Made by a program: the position numbers and the translations under genes. From positions 8,432,001 through 8,496,000 of the forward strand of contig CP136490.1 in assembly GCA_032768795.1 (NCBI GenBank): a stretch of 64,000 nucleotides of DNA. The letters are read 5' to 3'. This document shows positions 55,111 through 64,000 of the stretch, piece by piece. How positions within the stretch are numbered: the stretch's first letter is position 1; every line of letters starts with the position of its first letter. Source of the DNA: Tremella fuciformis. Taxonomy: Eukaryota; Basidiomycota; Tremellomycetes; Tremellales; Tremellaceae. The notes under the pieces were generated by a model. That model searched no databases. It was given only the letters and a program-made list of their open reading frames with translations, and was not told the DNA's origin.

Positions 55111-58100
55111 TCACTGCTCCTCGGCCTCGCCGTCTCCTCCAAACATCTGCGCCAAACCGTCCGCAGCGTCGTCCTTGGCCGGGACGAAGACCTCGAACGC
55201 CGTGCGCTCGCCCTTACTGATCTGCTCGGCTCGCTTGGCACCCGCTCCGCCCACAAGACCAGCACTCCAGCCTTTCTCGCGGGCAAAGGCGGCAGGCGAT
55301 CGGTCGAGCAGGATATCGAGATCGGCGTCCGAGATGATGGTGTCGTCGGCAGAAGCGACGTTGATCTCTTCGCCCTCGAGCGCCAGGAGAGCCTTTGCCA
55401 TGTCTGCAACAGACTCCATCTTGCCGCCCTTGGACCGGCCAAGCAGGACGCGACCTTTCTCGTCGACCATCCGTCCGAACTTGCCTTGGGAGATGACGAG
55501 CGCTTCGAGTTTCCGCTTGTTGCCTGCTTTTTGCAGAATCTTGGTCTCGATAGTGTGCGCGGACACCAGTCGGAAGATCAAGACCGGCTTGGTCTGACCG
55601 ATACGGTGGGCACGATCTTGCGCCTGCAAGTCCATCTGAGGATCTGCACATCAGCACTGAACCTATCATTCGTCCACTGAAGAGACTCACTCCAGTCCTG
55701 ATCGAAGAAGATGACAGTGTCGGCCGACACGAGATTGACACCAAGACCACCCGCACGAGTACTCAGGAGGAACAGCTTGCACCCGTCTTTCCCTCCATTG
55801 TTGAAGTACTCCATCTGCTCGCGCCGGCTTTCCTGGCTAGTGCTGCCGTCTATGCGACACACCTCCCATTTCTTGTAGACGGTCGCCCAATCCTCGATGA
55901 CATCAAGCATCGTGGTGAATTGAGAGAACAGCAGCACTTTGTGACCGCGTGCGAATAGCTCCTGCAGTAGCCGGTTCAGGAGCAGCATCTTGCCGGAAGC
56001 ATTGACGAGATCATCGTTGACCACGAGCTCGTTGGCATCGGTGACAGGCCAGTCGAAGAGAAAAGGGTGCGAAGAGATCTTTCGGAGCTGCATGACGAGA
56101 TTCTGCAGGCGCATGTTGTTGACATGCTTGCGGGCCTGCTTCATCGCCCATTCCTTGCCCACTTCGGCAGCCGGTTTCTCCTTGACGCCATTGGGCTCGT
56201 TGACGGTACCCCGCTCCAAATCGCGGATGTACTTCGAGTCGTTTTCTTCGATCTTGTAGTTGACCCTCTCCGTCTTCCGCTTTCCAGTGACAATGGGCTT
56301 TTCAAGCTCGGCAACCTCGTCTTCCGCATTGTCGGCGTCCTTGGTCTTTTTGTCGACGAGGTACTGCCTGATCTGCCCGGCGACAATGGCCTGGTAGATG
56401 TCCTTCTGCTGCTGTGTCAACGGAGCATAGAGCAGGTACTCCTTTTTCGGCGGCAGCTCTTTCTCGACATCTACTTTCAGTCGGCGCAGCAAGAACGGTT
56501 TGAGGATAGCATGCAGGGAGGACACGATGGACGACTTGTTCAACAAAGACTTGTCGGTGTCAGCGGCCGAGTCGTTCATGTCGTCGAGGTTGAACCACTG
56601 TTGGAAAGAGTCGAGATCATCAAAGATGTCCGGGAGGATGAAGTTCAACAACGACCACAGCTCGGCCAGGTTGTTATGGAGGGGCGTGCCGGTAAGGATC
56701 ATGCGGTTGGCGGAGGTATACGACTTGAGCTCTCGGATGAGCTTGCAGTCGAGGTTCTTCAGCCGATGACCCTCGTCGACGACGATGAACTTCCACATGA
56801 TGCCCGAGAGGAACTGGCGATCTTTCATGCACATCTCGTAGGTGGTGATGACGACCGGGAATGTGTCGGTGGTATTGCCATGGAAGACGCTGCTGGTGGA
56901 CTTGCGGCCTCGTTTGCCCTTGACGCTGCCGGCGCCGGCGGATGAAGGAGGCTGCAGGCGCGTGGATCGGAGCTCTTGCCGATGTTCGGGTGTGCCGTGG
57001 TACATGAGGACGGGGATGGTAGGGGTGAACTTTTCGAACTCCATGATCCAGTTGTTGAGAACGGAGAGTGGGCAGACAACGAGAAATGGTCCCCATGTGC
57101 CCTTCGAGCGCAAGTGAGCCAGAAAGGAGATGGTTTGGAGGGTCTGAATGTCAGCTTCATTCGCGGACGTCCTAAAGGGAGAAGCTGACCTTGCCGAGAC
57201 CCATCTCGTCTGCCAAAATGCCGTTCAGACCATTCTCATACAGGCTGATCATCCACTGTACACCGGCCAGCTGGTAGTCGCGCAGCTTGGCCCCAGTGAC
57301 CAGCTCGGGCTGAACAAATGAGTACTCCACATTGTCGTCGGCGTCCTCTTCATCCCTGTTGAGCTCATCGGGCTCAGCCTCAGCCTTGACCTCGGCGTCG
57401 ACCTCGAGCTCCTTCTTCACTTCGACTTTGGCCTTTTTCTCTGCGGCGCCGTTGACTTCGGATTTGCGTTTCCTCTTCTTGCCGTTCTCCTCCTCTACGA
57501 TATGAGGCTTCTTCTCGTCTTTCGTCCGGAGGCCTTCTTTGTGAGCCTGAGCCTGAGGCAAGGCGTCTTTCTTCTCCTTATTCGCTTTCCGGACTTCTGC
57601 GCGGTGTTCTGCTCTGCGTTTCTCGATTTGCTGTCTCGCCATACGATCACCGATGATCTTGGCGTAGATGGTCGACTTGTCGAGCAGGAAGGTGAGGCGG
57701 GCTGCGCGTGCAGAGGCCTACTCGGGGGAACACGAGACCGAGTGAGCAAGAGGAGAGACAAGGGCAGTCGAAGGACAAAGGAGTCGCGTCAGCCATGTCC
57801 ATTGTGCATCCGACAGCTTCTCGACGCCCCGAGCACAGATGACTATGGAAGCAGCTTAGACGCGCTGGAAAGAGCACGTCTGCCATCCTTCTCACTAAAG
57901 GCGACGCACGCGTCGCCAGTCCTTCCAAGGTGATAGATGGGCGCGAGATCACTACTCACGTCTGGATCACCCATGCCGGCGTCTTTCACCTCATCCACCA
58001 CCTCGGCGCCGTCCACGCCGTTCTCCTCTGCCTCTCCATTGCCATTGACAATCTTTACTTTGTCTTCGCGTCCTGGCGAGCTAGATCGGGGGCTGGCGGG

Positions 58101-58190
58101 CATGGATGAGACGGTCGAGGGGCCGGCGGTATGGGACAGGGAGGGGAGGGAGGCGAGTTCGGACGAGGCGCGCGACACGTCGGCTGTCAT
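55111..58190 (-). CDS. IRC5: LSH/HELLS/Irc5-type SNF2 chromatin remodeller
   Basis: Four exons (57960-58190, 57190-57717, 55691-57143, 55111-55643) encode 914 residues. After an acidic N-terminus and a lysine-rich coiled coil ([18 protein letters not shown]) comes [23 protein letters not shown], motif [22 protein letters not shown] (motif II with Gly, as in HELLS/DDM1), [29 protein letters not shown] and HRIGQTKPV. This matches animal HELLS, plant DDM1 and yeast Irc5: nucleosome remodelling tied to heterochromatin/DNA methylation and cohesin. The RIGQ-containing exon is joined by a 47-nt intron. Intron 1 (242 nt) is long; an extra small exon there cannot be excluded. Confidence 0.93.
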
Positions 58191-58599
58191 GGGTGACGAC
58201 GCGGGGGTCGGTGCAGGCAAAAAGATACTGGACAATATACAGAGTGGACACGAGGGGCGGGGGGCTGTGGAGTATCGTGTCTCTAGGATACGTGAAAGAG
58301 AGATATGTATAAGATGTCCAATGTCGTCACCAAGAGACGCGCTCACTCGATTTCTTTTTTTCTCGTCGAGCAGCGAGGGGGGACAAAGGAGAGCCTTACG
58401 CGTTACAGTCATCTCGGCGGGGATCGCCGACGATCGCCACCCGAGATCGAAAGCAATCGCCACATTCACCAAGGGGAATCGGAGATATCTCCTCCTTGCG
58501 AAACTCCGTCTTTGGCCCTGGACGAATTCGAGGTTTAGCGGGGTGCGAAAAGCGGCATTGAGGGAGATTGGCCTTTAACATTGTTCGACGACCGTCAAG
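58191..58599. promoter_or_regulatory. Divergent promoter region LSH / uL14
   Basis: 409 bp between head-to-head starts; no coding signal. Confidence 0.45.
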
Positions 58600-59420
58600 A
58601 TGTCCGCCAAGAGTGAGTCGGCGTTCTCGAGGGGTGGAGAGTCTGAAGGGGGAGCGAGGGAAAGGCTGCGCAGAACGCAAGAAGCGCGTGAGGGGCGAGG
58701 ACCGGAGGGATATTGGAGGTCGTCTCGCAGAGGGAGACTAAGAAGAGGGTAGAAGTCGAGGTCATGCGAGCTGGGAAGAGTGTTGAACAGGAGGGCGATG
58801 GACGTGCGGAGAGGAAGCGAGAAGAGACCAAGAGCAAGTGGACGCTCGCTGACGTGCAGCCGCTGCTACCGGTACCAAATTCCGCATGACCCTCGGTCTG
58901 CCCGTGGGCGCCGTGATGAACTGCGCCGACAACTCTGGCGCAAAGAGTGGGTTCGCATCAGCTCTTGAAGGAGAAAGGGGGACCGCCCAAAGTCGCAAGG
59001 AGGATGGACATGAGGATGGAGCATCGAGGACGGCTCTGGGGAATAGAGACTAATCGCAGACCTCTACGTCATCTCCGTCGTCGGTTTCGGTGCCCGCCTC
59101 AACCGACTCCCCGCCGCCGCCGCCGGCGACATGGTCATGGCCTCTGTCAAGAAGGGCAAGCCCGAGCTCCGGAAAAAGGTCATGCCCGCCGTCATCTGCC
59201 GCCAGCGCAAGCCCTGGAGGCGCAGGGACGGTGTCTTCCTCTACTTTGAGGACAACGCCGGTGTCATTGTCAACGCCAAGGGGGAGATGAAGGGCAGTGC
59301 GATCAACGGACCGTGAGTTGCTGTCATCTCTACGAGAATCAGCAGCTGATGGGCAGCGTCGCAAAGGAGTGCGCGGACCTGTGGCCCCGTATAGCCTCGA
59401 ACGCCGGGACTGTGGTCTAG
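58600..59420 (+). CDS. RPL23: Cytosolic ribosomal protein uL14 (Rpl23)
   Basis: Four exons (58600-58612, 58860-58946, 59060-59312, 59357-59420) encode 138 residues. The first exon encodes only MSAK plus one base. [63 protein letters not shown] and [19 protein letters not shown] are essentially the eukaryotic uL14 sequence. It is a large-subunit protein at the subunit interface. Introns 1 (247 nt, purine-rich) and 2 (113 nt) are long, a trait shared with the uS8 gene. Confidence 0.97.
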
Positions 59421-59604
59421 GCGCTCCTCACGATCGGGACTCTCTGGCGCGGACTACTTGTGTATGATCATGCATGGCGATGACTCGCTCGGGCAGGGTG
59501 GCATCCGTCTAGTGTCTACAGTGGTATGGCTTACAGTTGGTCATCACGCAATGGCACAGATAGGGGTATGAAGGAGGTATGAAGGGTGTATGATGGGCGA
59601 GACA

Positions 59605-60880
59605 TTACAACTTGCGAATGCCGTAGATGAAGCCGGCGATGCCGGCGAGATACGCTGCCCAGATGGCTGAGATCAGTTCCCCTTCTGCTCTGGATGGGAG
59701 ATAGAATCACGCACAAAGCTTATGGGAGGGATGCCGCTGCACGGCAGTATTAGGCAGGTAGATGCCCATGATGTTGCAGAAGACGTGCGAGGCCAGGGGC
59801 GGCAAGACCGAGCCTGATTTTAGCTCCGCTCTCTCGGACTAGTCGGTCGCATGACAGAGACGCACCCGTTCGGAGGAAGAGATAGCTCGCGAACCAGCCG
59901 AACAGCGTCGTATAGCCAATCTGGAACACTGCAAATCAGACTACCCACGCCAACCTATCACAGCGTGCTGGACTCACAACATGCCATCGCGGCAGAGATG
60001 GCCGCTGCGCGCGTCGAGCCGCCTCGTCTGAAAGACTCCCATGCGTGATGCGCATGTGCTAGGCCGAACCACATCGGGGTACCAAATACCATCCACCGCG
60101 TTGAGAGGTGGCCGAGGAGGGAGACGGCGAGGACAGAGCTACGAAAGACGAGCTCTTCAGTCACCGGGCCCTGACCTCAGCTCTCTCGTCGGGTCATAGG
60201 TTCAGGAGGGGACCAACCACAATGTAGTTGCGCAGGGGAATCAAGCCAAAGTCCTGCCATGCCAGCTTGATGCGGGTGCACCAGCTCAGCCTGGACGGCG
60301 GGTGAGACGCAGCGTCGATGTACGTGGCGTAGATCGGGCCGAGGAGGAGAGTGGGCGCAAGAATGTAAGGCAAGATAGCAGTGGGTAAATCTGTCGGGGT
60401 AGACAGGCGGGTCGGGATGCCCAGCAGCCGAAGGGTCGGGCGTATCTGCCATCAGCACACTCAAGGACCTTAACGATACACACCCACTACGCTGGTCCAG
60501 GACTTGAATTGCGCAATGGTAGACACAGTATACCCAACTCCAAAGAGACTAAGAGCCGTCGCGACGCTCACAGCGCGTATCCGGCTCTTGATCGTCTCGG
60601 GATGATCTCGCTCGCCGGGCGCAGGCGACCCCGACCTGGACGGCACAGCCGACGCTGGCGGGACTGGAGAGAGCGTGCCATCCGAGTCTGTCACTATGAC
60701 AGGTGGTATCCCGGGAGCGTTGGCCGCCTTGCGCGCGCGCAGAGGCGGGAGGTGCGCAGAGAGGTATATAGAACCGACATACGACGAGGCGAAGAGAAGC
60801 GAGAGGACGTGGGCGGCGGTAGGCGTGATGCCCACCGCGAGCGGGATAGGCAGGGACAGCGATGGGTGAACGGGGCCCAT
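59605..60880 (-). CDS. RCE1: CAAX prenyl protease 2 (Rce1)
   Basis: Six exons (60482-60880, 60218-60445, 59978-60170, 59866-59928, 59715-59813, 59605-59666) encode 347 residues. The ABI-type membrane protease motifs are present: TEELVFRS (EExxxR), LAHAHHAWE (first His) and SHVFCNIMG (His and Asn). Several hydrophobic segments fit a polytopic ER protein. It removes the last three residues of prenylated CaaX proteins such as Ras and a-factor-type pheromones. A hydrophilic Pro/Ser loop between the first two transmembrane regions is longer than in yeast. Intron 1 is only 36 nt. Confidence 0.93.
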
Positions 60881-61201
60881 GATATTCGGTCGCAATTGGA
60901 CCCCTCGACACCGTGATCAGGAGTGAAGAGGTGGAAGAGGCATGAGGGCGTTGAACAATAGCATCATCAACGGACTTTTGGCTGGAATCCTGGCTCGGCG
61001 ATGTCTGACGGCATCTCCGAGCACTGCCACGTGGTAGGTCACGTGGTGTGCCGTAAGCGGCGCCGGTGGCCAAGCGACGAGACAAGACGATGCAGCTGTC
61101 TCTTCTTCGTGATCCGATCGGCAGTCGAAGACCCATGTCGTAGTGATTGGTCCTTGTCCTTGGTATGGATTCGTAGCAGATGCCACCCCCTGCTCTGCGT
61201 C
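60881..61201. promoter_or_regulatory. Divergent promoter region RCE1 / MIT protein
   Basis: 321 bp between head-to-head starts; no gene or clear element seen. Confidence 0.4.
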
Positions 61202-62956
61202 ATGGAGGACCACGGGCATCAGAATCCGCTGAGCCGGGTGAGTTACCCACGCACCGATCACATCTCGCCGCAGCTGCCTCTGCCTCAGCTGACCCGACAG
61301 GCCCACGTCCTCTCGGCTCAGGCGTCGGTGCTGCTCAAACCGCCCAACCAGACTCCCCAAGCCCTACATGAGGCTCTGAAGCTGTACCAAGAGGCCGCCG
61401 ACCTGTTTGCGCAGTCCAACGACGATGTGCGGGATCCCGGCGCCAGGCAGACACTGGGGATGCTCGTCACGCAGCACCGGAACCTTGTCAAAGACCTCCA
61501 GAGGCGCATCAACAGCGCCGCCGCTGTTCAGAAGGCGCCAGAGCCGAGTACACCTACTCGGCGACCTGCCGGCGCTCATCGGTCTCACGGTCGACCTGGA
61601 GGACTGAGTGAGTACCGGGTCCCCGTGTGCGCAACACGCGTGGCTGAAGAGTGTGCAGACCCGTCCCCTGGCGACGCGCCACCTTTTGCCATTCGCGCAC
61701 CTGGCGACCCGCATGCCGTCCCTTCGACTGCACTTGCCGTCCCGCCCACGCCGTTCGACCACACCCTCTCGCCACTGGGATCGTCATCGTCCTCCTCCGA
61801 CCCCGAGAGCAGCTACATCCACTTCGGCGTGCATGACACAAACGACCCGTTCTCGCGCTTCTGGGGCATGTTGGAGAATATGCTCGACGAAGTGAGCAAC
61901 CCCGTGGCGTTCACGACTCTGCCGCTGGACCTTCCGCCCATCAAGGAGAACGTGTACGAGGTGAAGGAGACTCGACACAAGAATCCGCGAAGGCGGAGCT
62001 CGAAGAAGAAAGCGGAACGTGGACTGGATGAGGAGAGCTGGGATGTGGTGGATGACGAGAGGGCCTCTTCGGTCGAGCAGGACAAGGACAAGGACAAGCC
62101 GTGGGTATTAGTCAACCCCCCTTCCGACCTAGATGCCAAGCCGTACGTCTGGGCGCCTGGCGCTGGGGCTGGCCAGGCGGTATATGGTCAAGCGCTGAAG
62201 TCCAGGCTGTTGATTGGCGGCAAGACTCCGGAAGAGCTTGCGCTGGAGAATGAGGGCTTGCGGGCTTCGCTCGATACTCTGGCATCACAAGCGCATGCAC
62301 TCGAGAAGGCTAACAAGGCTCTGAGGGAGATGGCAGAGGAGAGGGAGAAGACCATGAGAACAGTGGTGAATGGAGTCCGGCGAGAGGTGCGCAGTCGGTT
62401 GACCACGAGGAGAGTTGATACCTGATCGGTCAGGCTCAGAAGGCCAAGCACGGCCAAGATCTGATGCGATCTCAGCTTCTCGCCTCGACTGCTTCCTTTC
62501 CCTCTACCCCTCCTGCAGCATCACCTTCGGCCCCGTCGATACCCACACCCAGTCGTGGCGGCATGGCGGGCTTCCCTCGACCGCCGTTCGCCCTCCCTCT
62601 GGGCACAGGACTGAGCATGGGCGTGGCAGGTATGGGCCTGGGCGGAGAGGGCGAGTCCCCAATGGTTGCAGCGGCCACTGCCCGTAGGTGCTGTCCAGAC
62701 TTGTCAGCGGAAAGCTGACTGTAGCCCTACGCAAAAAGGTCCGAGAGCTTGAGAACGAGCTGCAGACTGTCCGTGTGGAGAACGAGAAGCAGCGAGCGCG
62801 CATCGAGCGGTACAAGGCGCGGGTATGTGCACATGCCTGGGCAGAGATCCACCAGCTGATTGGCAGAATGCCAAAATCAAAGAAGAGAACGCAAAGAGGA
62901 AAGAAGCGCAGGCGCTACAGGGCGCACCGGCTGTCGAAGCCGGTCAGAAACGATGA
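61202..62956 (+). CDS. MIT-domain plus coiled-coil protein (Atg38/NRBF2-like)
   Basis: Six exons (61202-61237, 61301-61607, 61659-62386, 62434-62683, 62725-62822, 62867-62956) encode 502 residues. The N-terminus is an MIT-like helical hairpin (AHVLSAQASVLL, LKLYQEAADLF, LVTQHRNLVKDLQRRI). Then come a disordered segment, a conserved-looking FGVHDTNDPFSRFWGMLENM, and coiled coils at about 370-410 and 460-500 (VRELENELQTVRVENEKQR). MIT head plus C-terminal coiled coil is the layout of Atg38/NRBF2, which links Atg14 and Vps34 in autophagy; this is inference from architecture. Introns 1 (63 nt) and 2 (51 nt) are frame-preserving without stops. Confidence 0.75.
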
Positions 62957-63126
62957 AGCTGCAATCGCATAGGGCAGGGGAGCATGGACTCGGGCTGTGG
63001 GTATCTCTTTATAATCATGGTCGCAATTTGGCCTGTTGTAATTTCGTTATGTCATTGTAGGCATGTCTACCATCTCGGGTTTAACAAGCACTTGTACAAC
63101 ATACTCTCTGCTGAGAGGAGTCGGGT

Positions 63127-63954
63127 CTAGTCCACATCATCGTCGCTGGTCTCCTTGGTACTGCTCTCTGATTCCTTTGAGGTCTCTGCCTCGGAAGGAG
63201 TGGGGTCGTCCGTCGGCTCTTTCACCTTGCCCGCTTCTGGTCCTACGGCCGGCGCCTCGCCCACAATCTCGAAAGCCGCTGAGAAATGCGCCTTCTCGCC
63301 CACGGTGTTGGCGGTCTGGCAGACATACGTCACAGGCTGGCCGTCCCAGTATCGCAGGAGGGGGATGGAGAGGGTGAACGGGCGGGGGAGGGTGACGGAT
63401 AGCGAGTCGAGGTCTGATCAGTGAGCCCAAAGCTGGATGCAGCTTTGTTGGAAAACTCACCCAGGTATCCATTGCAAAACTCCAACGCCAGCTCCAGACC
63501 CTTCAACCGCACCTTCTCGCGATTCTCCTTGGTGCCAAACCACGCCTTCCTTGCCTGCTTACGCGCCATCTCGTCGCCCTCCCATTTCGGTGCGCCCAAT
63601 TCTTCCAAGTACGCGCAGTCTTCCTGCACGATCAGGCCCGGCGAGGGCGCCGAGCCACTGGGGCCGAGCGCGATCCAGTTCATGCTTGCCAGCATGTACG
63701 CCATGGCCCATGGTTTGTCGGCGTAGATGTCCATGGTGACGGTGGGATCGAGCCATCTGCCCTCAGCCCTCCTGTCCGGCACAAGCTGCCGACCGTGAGG
63801 AGCAACGTAGGAAGTGCAGACTCACTGCATGCACCGCGTCATGACGCTCGTGCCCCACGGCAAGACATCCCGTATGGGCCGCTCGAACGTGTTGCCCCAG
63901 AATACTTCGTCGGCAGTGACGTCTTGCGTAAAGTGCCCTTCGCTCAACAGTGAC
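63127..63954 (-). CDS. DUF1769 (UPF0590) family protein, 5' part outside window
   Basis: Visible exons 63826-63954, 63461-63756 and 63127-63413. The segments EGHFTQDVTADEVFWGNTFERPIRD, WLDPTVTMDIYADKPWA, ENREKVRLKG and ATVGEKAHF-like C-terminal strand follow the fungal DUF1769 family, related by fold to proteins of unknown biochemical role. The C-terminus adds an acidic Ser/Glu/Asp tail. The most 5' visible exon starts after a TATGTAG acceptor; the start codon must lie beyond position 64000. Confidence 0.8.
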
Positions 63955-64000
63955 CTACATACCTTTCAAAGGGGGAAGGGGCCCGGGGGGAGGGCAGGGG

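Noticed and set aside
1..64000. tRNA, rRNA and CRISPR signals
   Set aside because: No intergenic TPsiC-like box with matching cloverleaf, no rRNA-like block and no regularly spaced repeats were found by eye.

Overview
The window is a gene-dense, GC-rich stretch of fungal nuclear chromosome. About 31 protein-coding genes lie on both strands, nearly all broken by very short introns of roughly 32-60 nt (GTRNGN donors, CTRAY-like branch points close to the AG). That intron style and the gene set (Pac10, Get3, Pct1, condensin, Gti1/WOPR factor, Irc5/LSH, Alg9, Nus1, Rce1) fit a basidiomycete, most likely a Tremellomycetes yeast; the order-level guess is inference. I found no transposons, tRNAs, rRNAs, CRISPR arrays or phage genes.

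Layout. 1-6.2 kb: a PLC-like phosphodiesterase cut by the left edge, a phytanoyl-CoA dioxygenase-family enzyme, Sqt1 and prefoldin subunit 3. 6.4-15.2 kb: a VWA protein with a Gln/Tyr/Gly repeat tail, a Pin4-like RRM+R3H protein, an orphan xylulokinase C-terminal half fused to a disordered His-rich tail, and a Ser-rich protein with 13 RRxS sites. 16.3-25.7 kb: a 14-exon acyl-CoA synthetase-like enzyme, an alpha/beta hydrolase, an NSRP1-like protein, choline-phosphate cytidylyltransferase and the branched-chain ketoacid dehydrogenase E2. 25.9-34.3 kb: a small unknown protein, condensin subunit Ycs4, a glycolipid transfer protein and Get3. 34.3-40.7 kb: a 6.4-kb region without convincing genes, ending at a WOPR-domain transcription factor (40.7-42.5 kb). 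43.4-50.0 kb: a RING-SNF2 ATPase, a small multi-exon unknown and a Pop3-like protein. 50.1-64 kb: uS8, Alg9, Nus1, an LSH/Irc5 remodeller, uL14, Rce1, an MIT/coiled-coil (Atg38/NRBF2-like) protein and a DUF1769 protein cut by the right edge.

No biosynthetic cluster is evident. Most genes are housekeeping and many pairs share divergent promoters of 160-560 bp. Two neighbours (Nus1 and Alg9) act in the same dolichol-linked glycan pathway. The unusual parts are the WOPR gene with its giant upstream region and frame-preserving introns, the kinase-half fusion, the RRxS array, three apparent GC-AG introns, and a structured intron in the uS8 gene.

Exon boundaries were set by hand from reading frame, splice consensus and family conservation. 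All complete models close in frame.
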